Of a stretch of 64,000 nucleotides of DNA, positions 51,838 through 62,477 are shown one piece after another. The notes under the pieces are model-generated. The model was not told the DNA's origin. It worked only from the letters and a program-made list of their open reading frames with translations, and made no database searches. Source of the stretch: Turbatrix aceti (taxonomy: Eukaryota > Nematoda > Chromadorea > Rhabditida > Panagrolaimidae). Location: assembly GCA_963969345.1 (NCBI GenBank), contig OZ017770.1, positions 7,945,246-8,009,245 of the forward strand, read 5' to 3'. The first letter of the stretch is position 1. Each line of letters opens with the position of its first letter. The translations under genes and the position numbers were made by a program.

Positions 51838-52082
51838 TTATGCAAACAATGCACTGCGTCTGCCTACATTCATACCTTCTATGGAAGTCGGATCTTGGGG
51901 ACTTGCACATCGTGGACTTGCGCACCGGGGGCTGCGTTTTCCGGAGTTGGTATCATCCTTCTTCTTATTATTAAGCGGCGAATTATTCATACGATGGTTG
52001 TTAACTTCTGTCCTCTTGCGGTATTCCTGAAAAGCTCGAATAGCCCCCGGTGACCAAAAAAAAGAAACGGCTCGCTTACCAT
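51838..52082 (-). CDS. Possible 63-aa basic protein
   Basis: The model joins a bare ATG (52082-52080) through GTAAGC...GAGCTTTTCAG to an exon at 52026-51838. The product is polar and basic (MEYRKRTEV..., tandem SPRCASPRCASP, end EGMNVGRRSALFA). The last exon looks coding; the start is the weak point, and upstream exons at 52100-52300 cannot be excluded. Family unknown. Confidence 0.45.
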
Positions 52083-52581
52083 GAATGATGAGTAATTGAA
52101 AAAAAAAACGTAAAGTGTTCTTTAAATTAGCCTGGCTCAACAAAGTGAAATACTTTGTATGACAAAAAACATGCGATATTGAGATTCTAGCTATTTTTGC
52201 ACTTGTAAACCAATACAAAAAAGCCTGCTGACCTTTGAGGGCGGCAAGCTGAAAACAGCAGGACAATCAAAAGACACGCCTTTTTTTGGCCAACGCAGGA
52301 CCGAGGAAAACAATAATACACCGTGAATTTGTACATTTTTTTTTCAAAATTGGCTTTTAAAATCATTTAAACAAATTGTTGGTACATGGATTTTTCTGAT
52401 AATTTACAAATGAATAATTAGAAAAAGATGCCAATTTCAATTTTGGAACAAACACAGATTTCGACTGACAACCCCGCGAATTGAGAAAAAACAACATTTC
52501 TGGATAACTGGTGGGTAAAACATTTTGAAAAAATACGTCGAATGACCGCGTGAGGGATATGAACCGCTTTATTCGCAACCG
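52083..52581. other. Intergenic
   Basis: AT-rich. An AATAAA on the minus strand at about 52575 ends the next gene. No other supported feature. Confidence 0.45.
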
Positions 52582-52931
52582 TTAAAGTTCAGGACGCTCA
52601 TCAATGACAGAGTTGCGATAAGACACCACAACCGAATGCTTTGGACACGTTTGTAGATAATGCCTTAAATTTAACCGTATTTACCATAAAACAAATCAGT
52701 CTACCCAAAAACATACTCTGCGTGGTAGTCAGTTTGTGCTTCCATTTGACGAAACATCTTTGTTTCTGCTCTGAAATTTGAACCACGCACTTTGAAAGGT
52801 ACATAAAGCTGTCAACGTCGGTAACCTAACCTCTTTTGTATTTGCCACATTCTGAGCCAAGCCAGTAATCCGCAGACGGAAAAAAGTGCCGCTGGTAAGA
52901 CAAAGCAAAAGACGACAAGCCACATTGTCAT
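52582..52931 (-). CDS. 78-aa single-pass or secreted protein
   Basis: Three exons (52931-52831, 52770-52717, 52663-52582) joined with constant phase. Residues 1-28 are strongly hydrophobic (MTMWLVVFCFVLPAALFSV...), as a signal peptide or anchor; the rest is polar (QMEAQTDYHAEHYLQ) and ends VIDERPEL. A minus-strand AATAAA follows a few bases after the stop. No family is recognised. A second ATG two codons later is an alternative start. Confidence 0.65.
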
Positions 52932-53347
52932 CCACCGACGCCGAAGCTCGTTAGAGAGGATAAAACTCGCTTTTGCACGAGCGATTTATTTTAGAACCAC
53001 TAATTACAATAAGCAGTTATAGTTCTTGGTGGTCTGAAAAATGGTTGTTTAAAATTCTTGTTTTGATTTTAACTGCTTCCAAAGAACCTTGAAATAAATA
53101 TTATGCAGCCGCAAACCCGAGAAAATAAGGTTTTTCACGGCGCAAGGCGTAACAGAGTCCAGCGTCAGTTGGCAAAAATCGACTAGCGCTTTATAATGTG
53201 CTATTTTTTACTCTTTTTAAAAGTTGAAAAAGTCTAAAGACGCCGACGGTGGTCAATTAAATCACGGCAGGAAAAAAAAACAAGAAACAACAACATTGAC
53301 GGACGATTTGAATGAAACTCAATTCCATCGACATGTCATCACGAAAA

Positions 53348-53572
53348 TTAAAGCAACGTGCAAAAAAAAGTATATTGGATTTCTTTCGTGGAACATAATT
53401 TAGCAACTAATAAGCAAGAAAAGCAATCCATGAAAGCGAAAGTCAAAATAACCGCGGACATCCTTCTTTGCTGCCTAACTGGCTCAATGACAAGTCGAGC
53501 AAAAAACAATGGGTAAAATAATAGTAAAAGAAGTAGTGCAAGAAAGATTCGTGAGACGATGACAGGATGCAT
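53348..53572 (-). other. Possible small hydrophobic ORF
   Basis: A 74-codon frame begins with a signal-like MHPVIVSRIFLALLLLLLF and continues with a second hydrophobic stretch. It lies in otherwise non-coding DNA (52932-53710) and has no family or splice evidence. Confidence 0.25.
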
Positions 53573-54305
53573 CCAATACTACCGCATGTTTCTGCGTGTC
53601 CAATATATAGCGCTGTGAACAAACATGAGTGTATACCAACTACTCTTTTTTGTTTTTTTTAGTATCAATTTTTTCGTCTTTAAGGTTGCAGGAACGCCTT
53701 TAACATCCAGTCGTTGTTGATGCTTTCTTCTTTGGCAGTAAAGACTCTTAATCTGACCCTTAAAGTGTTTAAATTATCGCACACAGTGTTAAAAGGTTAA
53801 AACAATGCAATAAATTTGATCAAATTTGCAAGTCGTACTAAAAATATTTTTTAATGCATATCTCAATCATATGCATTTATTGAAGGCAGATTTTAAAAAA
53901 TGCATAAAATGTTCTCCGAAAAAAAAACAATTGATGCATTGAGCTTTGTTTTATAGTTTTTATTATTTCCTATTTGAAACCACTTAATCAAAGTTATGGT
54001 AGGCTCAGGTTTATTAATAAAGGCTTTCAACATGCTTTTATTCAAATGTTCAAATGCAGAACATAAAATAGAAATATGACTATTTTTCATGCCAAAGAAA
54101 TGAATGAATCACAAAAAAATTATTCACCAAAATTTTGTTTTTGTGAAAACACACATTTTGTAAAAAAAGATGATTAACTGTTTATGAAACTTTCTTTTTT
54201 GATGATTTTGATGAATCAATGCCAAAACACCGCCACCACCTTACAGACAAAAAAATGTACATAAAAAAGACAATTTGCGTCTACGGAATAACTATTCATG
54301 CTGAT

Positions 54306-55697
54306 ATGAAGCTTTTATGTGTTTTCATGTGTCTGCTGGCTTTGGTCTCGAGTCGGGCTATTGACGATGAGCTCGGCAAAACCCATGATGCCGTTACCTG
54401 GGAACAAAAGTTTCCACTCTGTCCTCTCATTACGTATCGCGGTCGTTATTATGAGGTCAAAGGAAACCTAGACACCGAAGTTGATGGTCGAGTCCCTCAT
54501 CAGACTGATTTCAATTTTGATGGAAACAAGTTTGACACTGCTTCTGATGCCATGACTGTTGCCACTAAAAAAGGTATGATAAAAATTACTTTGGTTGTTG
54601 GTGACTACAAATGCAAAAATCTGGCCGGTTTCTTAAAAGATTCGCACAAAATTTTGGAAAACGCGAATCCTGCTTATGCGGCCCAAGAATTTATTGCTAA
54701 ATACGGAACTCATGTCGTCATATCAACTTACAATAACAGGTTTACCTATGTCAAGGATGCATCAAAAAAAGACTATTACCTGCGTGGACAGCGCCTGGAT
54801 GAGTTTATACGTTTGACTGATAAATCCGACGATCAGCGTACAGCGGAGGTTAGCAATATTGTTCGTAAAACCATCGATACTTACCTGAGCGTCAACAGCC
54901 TAAAATTCAACGCCGATGTACCAACCGCTTCGCCAGCCATTGTTTTTCAAACGTGTGTTCCTATGGACCAAGCTGTGAAAATTGAGTATGAACAATACGT
55001 CATACGCCCGTCGAAAAGAGCCTGTAATGGACTTGGTACCAAAAAGTTACCATGTTCACCTACAAAAATTGTAAAACTGTCTACGCACAGTTGGAAGCTT
55101 CCTGCAAAACCCCTTTTTACGCGCAGTGGAGTCATTCGATTTGTCGACGTTGATACAGTAAGTTTGATTCTGTTGCAATGCGAAACCACGGATTTTGAAT
55201 TTGGCGGTTGGTATTCCAAAAATAAAACGCGAAATCCTCTGACCAAAAAAACAGAATGTGAGGCCGGATTTATGGCTTTTCCGATAGGAATCGACGCTTT
55301 TGTTTGCTACGCTCCGTAAGTTTCAAAAAATGTCAATCAATAATTAACACTTTTTTTCAGAGCTCGAAATCATAAAGAACTCAAAGGATTCATCTTCGTT
55401 GGCAACGAAAACTGCCCTAAAAACTATCAAAAACATTTGATCACCGTAACCACTGACAGCGTTCCAATATTTGGTTGTGTCAAAGGAGACAAAGCTCGGA
55501 AAACTGTGACAACAAAATTACCGTTGTTACCGGAATCATACAAAGACAACGATTTCCGTCGCAAATTCACCATTCCCAGTGGATCAACGTATTATGACCT
55601 TTCCGAGCTCCAAGAAGATCTACTGGCCCAACAGGCTAAACACTTTGTCACCGGCAAAGATATCGCAGAGCTTCTCAGAAACTATTTTCGTTTTTAA
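54306..55697 (+). CDS. MPEG1/perforin-2-like MACPF protein, copy 1
   Basis: Two exons, 54306-55315 and 55361-55697, give 419 aa. Start chosen at the ATG that opens a signal peptide (MKLLCVFMCLLALVSS); an in-frame ATG at 54219 would bury it. The MACPF-type motif FIAKYGTHVV lies at about residues 130-138, without the usual following Gly-Gly. Near residue 320, EFGGWYSKNKTRNPLT followed by a Cys-rich CEAGF...FVCYA block resembles the P2 domain of MPEG1. MACPF proteins insert into membranes as oligomeric pores; here that is inferred. The second exon is a C-terminal domain I do not recognise. Next gene downstream: the aspartic protease. Confidence 0.75.
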
Positions 55698-56145
55698 CGA
55701 TCAAAATAAACGCTGGTGATTGAAAAATTGTTTTCGATAAACGATTTGACGCTTTTATGCAGCACAAAAGCACAAGAGAGATGCGCAGATATACAACAAT
55801 CAGTAACAACACAAAACTGCCAATGGCAACTCCAGCTTTTGAAATAGGTAAAAAAATACGTTTTATTTTTTTTGTTTTTGTTTTTGTCTACATTCAAACC
55901 GAGAAATTTATCCATACAATAACGTGTTTACCAAATTCATAATAAAAACTTTGGGCTTGCCTCAAAAAACGAAACAATGAATTGTTTTCAGATAGCATCA
56001 ACTTAAACGTAAAATTTTTCTCATGGTTGAACAATAAGAAACCGTAAAGATGATTCTTTGTTACAAACAGCATTGTATCTATGGATTGAATAGAGGAGCG
56101 ATCTATCGGACACTGAATCATCACAATTTTTTGGTTGCAGAGCAC

Positions 56146-56152
56146 ATATATA
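56146..56152 (+). promoter_or_regulatory. TATA box of protease copy 1
   Basis: ATATATA about 40 bp before the protease ATG; repeated at 60529-60535 in unit 2. Confidence 0.45.
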
Positions 56153-56188
56153 CCTGCTCGATTGCTCCAATTTCATCAGTTTCCAGCC

Positions 56189-57295
56189 ATGAAGACACTC
56201 GTATTACTCGCCTTATTCGGCATTGCCACCGCTGCTGTCGTCAAGATGGACCTCTTCAAGCCAAATGAGTTCCGTCGTTTCAAAAAACCTGTTTTCCACT
56301 TGAACGGCAAAAAACCGTATCACGAAGTAGCTTTCAACTCCGAAAACAACGCGTATCAGGGCAAAATCACCATCGGTACTCCTCCGCAAGAGTTCAGCGT
56401 CGTCCTGGACACAGGATCAGCCGATTTATGGATACCTGACGTCAACAATCCCAAAGCCACCAATAAATTTAATTCGTCGCTGTCGTCAACTTATCAGAAA
56501 AACGGAGAATCTATAGATATAGAGTATGGTTCCGGATCCGCATCAGGATTTCTTGGTGTTGATACATTTTCTTTTGGTGGAAAAACCGGCGACAGAGTTG
56601 TAGTTCAAAACGTTACATTTGGCCAAATAACTTCGTACTCTAAAGACTTTATTAATCGAACGTTTGACGGAATACTTGGATTAAATCTTGCTGATATTTC
56701 AGCAGATTCAGACACTCCTCCTTTCATTCTAGCCGTTCAACAAGGATTGTTCGATGATGCTGTATTTACGGTGTATCTGACGCTGGAAAACTTTACAGAA
56801 AAGCCTATTTCCGGTGGTGTTATCACATTGGGCGCCATTGATACGGAACACTGCTCCAGTGATATTTTCTACGTTGAAGAATTAGTGGACTATATGTTTT
56901 GGGTGAACAAGATAAGCGCAGGAAATTACAGCCAATCGTTAGGTGTGTTAGACGGAATTGCCCTTCCGGATACCGGCACTACTTTTCTCGGTCTACCTGA
57001 AGGCATTGTAAATTATCTTATTTCGGAAACCAAGGCAACCTTTAATAACGATGCCGGAGTTTACACAATCGATTCCGCCACTAAAGTACCCGACATTGTA
57101 ATCACAATCCAAGGCACTGACCTCACCATTCCGAAAGAGCAGTACGTTGTGGATCTTGGAGTAGGTAAACCTGTTTTGGGTGTTTTTGCCATTGGATTTT
57201 CTAATCCAATAATTCTCGGAGATCCCCTTATTCGTACATATTGTACTATTTTTGACATTGGCAATAACCGTCTCGGATTTGCCAAAGTTAAATAA
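56189..57295 (+). CDS. Secreted pepsin-like aspartic protease, copy 1
   Basis: Intronless, 368 aa. Start at the signal-peptide Met (MKTLVLLALFGIATA), with TTTCCAG 2 nt upstream. A short propeptide is followed by the first active site VVLDTGSADLW, the flap Tyr in IEYGSGSASGFLG, and the second active site LPDTGTTFLG, all intact. Only two Cys (EHC, TYC) are seen, so the two N-terminal-type disulfides of pepsins are missing. Several N-glycosylation sites (NVT, NRT, NFT, NYS). The family cleaves proteins at acid pH in lysosomes or gut. Alone among the well-supported genes here besides the 119-aa protein it has no intron. Identical in protein sequence to copy 2. Confidence 0.9.
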   Translation: MKTLVLLALFGIATAAVVKMDLFKPNEFRRFKKPVFHLNGKKPYHEVAFNSENNAYQGKITIGTPPQEFSVVLDTGSADLWIPDVNNPKATNKFNSSLSSTYQKNGESIDIEYGSGSASGFLGVDTFSFGGKTGDRVVVQNVTFGQITSYSKDFINRTFDGILGLNLADISADSDTPPFILAVQQGLFDDAVFTVYLTLENFTEKPISGGVITLGAIDTEHCSSDIFYVEELVDYMFWVNKISAGNYSQSLGVLDGIALPDTGTTFLGLPEGIVNYLISETKATFNNDAGVYTIDSATKVPDIVITIQGTDLTIPKEQYVVDLGVGKPVLGVFAIGFSNPIILGDPLIRTYCTIFDIGNNRLGFAKVK

Positions 57296-57552
57296 TAAAG
57301 TTTTTCTGACAGATGCAGCACTTATAGTATGTGTGTTAACGTAATAAATATTGTAACATTTTTGACATATTGTGCAAATTGTTCGACAAGTGAAATATTC
57401 ATTTCACGCATCGCATAAATAAAATTTTTAACGAACACTAAATTTATGTAAAATAACATAAATATATTACAATTATCGTAATTTTATATTGTATAATATT
57501 TATAATATTGATTTAACAAACTTTTTTTAACAGTTTACTACAAACAGTTTAT

Positions 57553-57931
57553 TTATTCTACAATAATAAGGTAGTCGGCCAAAATGCCGTTATTAGCCGA
57601 GAACATACTGATTGCCTGAAAAAACACATTTTTGTGAAAAAACAATTTATTGCCGTAAACGTACACGAAGTGTGCCGGCGAGACGCTCAGTAATTGCGAG
57701 TTTAGATGCCGTATCAAAATGAGGGTTTTGACATTTGTTTTGTATGGCTTCCGCAAGAAACCATTCATAGTAAGCCTGACTGTATAACTCTCGAGTCATT
57801 TTGACCCGTTGTCGACCGTTAGGTGTCATCGCTGCCGCTGTCGCTTTGTCTTCATCGAAGAAGGCCAGAACAAATGTTAGGCATTGTTCAATCTTATTGA
57901 GTTTGCCGCGGTTCATTGGCTCAATAAACAT
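57553..57931 (-). CDS. Small helical protein of the array, copy 1
   Basis: Two exons, 57931-57665 and 57615-57553 (GTACGT donor, TTTTTTCAG acceptor), give 109 aa starting MFIEPMNRGKLNKIEQ and ending GILADYLIIVE. It is mostly helical and charged, without a signal peptide, and matches no family I know. The frame stays open upstream to about 57985, and a spliced non-coding leader exon may cross the junction into unit 2. AATAAA overlaps the stop. Convergent with the protease. Confidence 0.6.
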
Positions 57932-58689
57932 TTGCAATAAAATTTGGAGCACTTTACTGCAACCGGCAGAAGTTTCTAGCAGATCAAAAAATTACTTAAT
58001 GCCACAACACCATAGAATAAACAACTGGTGTATGATACAATTTAAAAAAAAGTGTCTTACCGATTTGTAACAGCGGTTAACAAGGAGGGCGGTAGTCGTT
58101 GTTGATGCTTTCTTCTTTGGCAGTAAAGACTCTTAATCTGACTTTTAAAGCGTTCAAATTATCGCACACAGTGTTAAAAGGTTAAAACAATGCAATAAAT
58201 TTGATCAAATTTGCAAGTCGTACTAAAAATATTTTTTAATGCATATCTCAATCATATGCATTTATTGAAAGCTGACTTTAAAAAATGCATAAAATGTTCT
58301 CCGAAGGAAAACAAATGATGCATTGAGCTTTGTTTTATAGTTTTTATTATTTCCTATTTGAAACCACTTAATCAAAGTTATGGTAGGCTCAGGTTTATTA
58401 ATAAAGGCTTTCAACACGCTTTTATTCAAATGTTCAAATCCAGAAAATAACATAAAAATATGACTATTTTTTATGCCAAAGAAATGAATGAATCACAAAA
58501 AAATTATTCACTAAAATTTTGTTTTTCAAAAAACACACATTTTGTAAAAAAAGATGATTAACTGTTTATGAAACTTTCTTTTTTGATGATTTTGATGAAT
58601 CAATGCTAAAACACCGCCACCACCTTACAGACAAAAAAATGTACATAAAAAAGACAATTTGCGTCTACGGAATAACTATTCATGCTGAT

Positions 58690-60081
58690 ATGAAGCTTTT
58701 ATGTGTTTTCATGTGTCTGCTGGCGTTGGTCTCGAGTCGGGCTATAGACGATGAGCTCGGCAAAACCCATGATGCCGTTACCTGGGAACGAAAGTTTTCA
58801 CTCTGTCCTCTCATTACGTATCGCGGTCGTTATTATGAGGTCAAAGGAAACCTAGACACCGAAGTTGAGGGTCGAGTCCCTCATCAGACTGATTTCAATT
58901 TTGATGGAAACAAGTTTGACACTGTTTCTGATGCCATGACTGTTGCCACTAAAAAAGGTATGGTAAAAATTACTTTGGTTGTTGGTGACTACAAATGCAA
59001 AAATCTCGCCGGCTTCTTGAACGATTCGCACCAAATTTTGGAAAACGCGAATCCTGCTTATGCGGCCCAAGAATTTATTGCTAAATACGGAACTCATGTC
59101 GTCATATCAACTTACAATAACAGGTTCACCTACGTCAAGGATGCATCAAAGAAGGACTATTACCTGCGTGGACAGCGCCTGGATGAGTTTATACGTTTGA
59201 CTGATAAATCCGACGATCAGCGTACAGCGGAGGTTAGCAATATTGTTCGTAAAACCATCGATACTTACCTGAGCGTCAACAGCCTAAAATTCAACGCCGA
59301 TGTACAAACCGCTTCGCCAGCCATTGTTTTTCAAACGTGTGCTCCTATGGACCAAGCTGTTAAAATTGAGGATGAACAATACGTCATACGCCCGTCGAAA
59401 AGAGCCTGTAATGGACTTGGTACCAAAAAGTTACCATGTTCACCTACAAAAATTGTAAAACTGTCTACGCACAGTTGGAAGCTTCCTGCAAAACCCCTTT
59501 TTACGCGCAGTGGAGTCATTCGATTTGTCGATGTCGATACAGTAAGTTTGATTCTGTTGCAATGCGAAACCACGGATTTTGAATTTGGCGGTTGGTATTC
59601 CAAAAATAAAACGCGAAATCCTCTGACCGAAAAAACAGAATGTGAGGCCGGATTTATGGCTTTTCCGATAGGAATCGACGCTTTTGTTTGCTACGCTCCG
59701 TAAGTTTCAAAAAATGTCAATCAATAATTAACACTTTTTTTCAGAGCTCGAAACCAAAAAGAACTCAAAGGATTCATCTTCGTTGGCAACGAAAACTGCC
59801 CTAAAGACCATCAAAAACATTTGATCACCGTAACCACTGACAGCGTTTCAATATTTGGTTGTGTCAAAGGAGACAAAGCTCGGAAAACTGTGACAAAAAA
59901 ACTACCACTTTTACCGGAATCCTACAAAGACAACGATTTCCGTCGCAAATTCACCATTCCCAGTGGATCAACGTATTATGACCTTTCCGAGCTCCAAGAA
60001 GATCTACTGGCCCAACAGGCTAAACACTTTGTCACCGGCAAAGATATCGCAGAGCTTCTCAGAAACTATTTTCGTTTTTAA
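58690..60081 (+). CDS. MPEG1/perforin-2-like MACPF protein, copy 2
   Basis: Same two-exon model (58690-59699, 59745-60081), 419 aa. By eye it differs from copy 1 at about 16 residues, among them E/V, K/N, K/Q, P/Q and Y/D changes spread over both exons; the YGTH motif, the Cys and the P2-like block are unchanged. No stop or frameshift. Confidence 0.75.
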
Positions 60082-60571
60082 CGATCAAAATAAACGCTGT
60101 GATTGAAAAATTGCTTTCGATAAACGATTTGACGCTTTTATGCAGCACAAAAGCACAAGAGAGATGCGCAGATATACAACAATCAGTAACAACACAAAAC
60201 TGCCAATGGCAACTCCAGCTTTTGAAATAGGTAAAAAAATACGTTTTATTTTTTTTGTTTTTGTTTTTGTCTACATTCAAACCGAGAAATTTATCCATAC
60301 AATAACGTGTTTACCAAATTCATAATAAAAACTTCGGGCTTGCCTCAAAAAACGAAACAATGAATTGTTTTCAGATAGCATCAACTTAAACGTAAAATTT
60401 TTCTCATGGTTGAACAATAAGAAACCGTAAAGATGATTCTTTGTTACAAACAGCATTGTATCTATGGATTGAATAGAGGAGCGATCTATCGGACACTGAA
60501 TCATCACAATTTTTTGGTTGCAGAGCACATATATACCTGCTCGATTGCTCCAATTTCAACAGTTTCCAGCC

Positions 60572-61678
60572 ATGAAGACACTCGTATTACTCGCCTTATT
60601 CGGCATTGCCACCGCTGCTGTCGTCAAGATGGACCTCTTTAAGCCAAATGAGTTCCGTCGTTTCAAAAAACCTGTTTTCCACTTGAACGGCAAAAAACCG
60701 TATCACGAAGTAGCTTTCAACTCCGAAAACAACGCGTATCAGGGCAAAATCACCATCGGTACTCCTCCGCAAGAGTTCAGCGTCGTCCTGGACACAGGAT
60801 CAGCCGATTTATGGATACCTGACGTCAACAATCCCAAAGCCACCAACAAGTTTAATTCGTCGCTGTCGTCAACTTATCAGAAAAACGGAGAATCTATAGA
60901 TATAGAGTATGGTTCCGGATCCGCATCAGGATTTCTTGGTGTTGATACATTTTCTTTTGGTGGAAAAACCGGCGACAGAGTGGTGGTTCAAAACGTTACA
61001 TTTGGTCAAATAACTTCGTACTCTAAAGACTTTATTAATCGAACGTTTGACGGAATACTTGGATTAAATCTTGCTGATATTTCAGCAGATTCAGACACTC
61101 CTCCTTTCATTCTAGCCGTTCAACAAGGATTGTTCGATGATGCTGTATTTACGGTGTATCTGACGCTGGAAAACTTTACAGAAAAGCCTATTTCCGGTGG
61201 TGTTATCACATTGGGCGCCATTGATACGGAACACTGCTCCAGTGATATTTTCTACGTTGAAGAATTAGTGGACTATATGTTTTGGGTGAACAAGATAAGC
61301 GCAGGAAATTACAGCCAATCGTTAGGTGTGTTAGACGGAATTGCCCTTCCGGATACCGGCACTACTTTTCTCGGTCTACCTGAAGGCATTGTAAATTATC
61401 TTATTTCGGAAACCAAGGCAACCTTTAATAACGATGCCGGAGTTTACACAATCGATTCCGCCACTAAAGTACCCGACATTGTAATCACAATCCAAGGCAC
61501 TGACCTCACCATTCCGAAAGAGCAGTACGTTGTGGATCTTGGAGTAGGTAAACCTGTTTTGGGTGTTTTTGCCATTGGATTTTCTAATCCAATAATTCTC
61601 GGAGATCCCCTTATTCGTACATATTGTACTATTTTTGACATTGGCAATAACCGTCTCGGATTTGCCAAAGTTAAATAA
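60572..61678 (+). CDS. Secreted pepsin-like aspartic protease, copy 2
   Basis: Intronless, 368 aa, protein identical to copy 1 over the whole predicted preproprotein; I see only about six silent base changes. Both DTG active sites and the flap Tyr are intact. A TATA box lies about 40 bp upstream as in copy 1. Confidence 0.9.
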   Translation: MKTLVLLALFGIATAAVVKMDLFKPNEFRRFKKPVFHLNGKKPYHEVAFNSENNAYQGKITIGTPPQEFSVVLDTGSADLWIPDVNNPKATNKFNSSLSSTYQKNGESIDIEYGSGSASGFLGVDTFSFGGKTGDRVVVQNVTFGQITSYSKDFINRTFDGILGLNLADISADSDTPPFILAVQQGLFDDAVFTVYLTLENFTEKPISGGVITLGAIDTEHCSSDIFYVEELVDYMFWVNKISAGNYSQSLGVLDGIALPDTGTTFLGLPEGIVNYLISETKATFNNDAGVYTIDSATKVPDIVITIQGTDLTIPKEQYVVDLGVGKPVLGVFAIGFSNPIILGDPLIRTYCTIFDIGNNRLGFAKVK

Positions 61679-61931
61679 TAAAGTTTTTCTGACAGATGCA
61701 GCACTTATAGTATGTGTGTTAACGTAATAAATATTGTAACATTTTTGACATATTGTGCAAATTGTTCGACAAGTGAAATATTCATTTCACGCATCGCATA
61801 AATAAAATTTTAGACGAACACTAAATTTATGCAAAAAACATAACTATATTACAATTATTGTAATTTTATATTATAATTATATGATATTGACTAAACAAAC
61901 TTTTTTTAACAGTTTACTACAAACAGTTTAT

Positions 61932-62310
61932 TTATTCTACAATAATAAGGTAGTCGGCCAAAATGCCGTTGTTAGCCGAAAACATACTGATTGCCTGAAA
62001 AAACACATTTTTGTGAAAAAACAATTTATTTTTGTAAACGTACACGAAGTGTGCCGGCGAGACGCTCAATAATTGCGAGTTTAGATGCTGTATCAAAATG
62101 AGGGTTTTGACACTTGTTTTGTGTGGCTTCCGAAAACAACCATTCATAGTAAGCCTGACTGTATAACTCTCGAGTCATTTTGACCCGTTGTCGACCGTTA
62201 GGTGTCATCGCTGCCGCTGTCGCTTTGTCTTCATCGAAGAAGGCCATAACAAATGTTAGGCATTGTTCAATCTTATTGAGTTTGCCGCGGTTCATTGGCT
62301 CAATAAACAT
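61932..62310 (-). CDS. Small helical protein of the array, copy 2
   Basis: Two exons (62310-62044, 61994-61932), 109 aa. It differs from copy 1 at about six residues (for example WFLAEAI to WLFSEAT and AITERL to AIIERL), while splice sites and the stop are kept, which favours a real coding gene. Confidence 0.6.
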
Positions 62311-62477
62311 TTGCAATAAAATTTGGAGCACTTTTCTGCAACCGGCAAGAGTTTCTAGCACATTGAAAAATTACTTGATGCCACAACATCATACAGTAAA
62401 CAAATGGTGTATGAAATGGAGGTTTTTTTTAAAGTGTCTTACCGATTTGTAACAGCGGTTAACAAGGAGGGCGGTAG

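Larger units (their letters stand above)
53711..58095. repeat. Tandem unit 1 (4385 bp)
   Basis: Leftmost copy of the head-to-tail array. It starts at TCGTTGTTGATGC; the flank to its left differs from the flank of unit 2. It carries MACPF copy 1, protease copy 1 and small convergent gene copy 1. Confidence 0.95.
58096..62477. repeat. Tandem unit 2 (4382 bp)
   Basis: Second copy, nearly identical to unit 1 with scattered substitutions and small indels in the AT-rich spacers. Confidence 0.95.
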
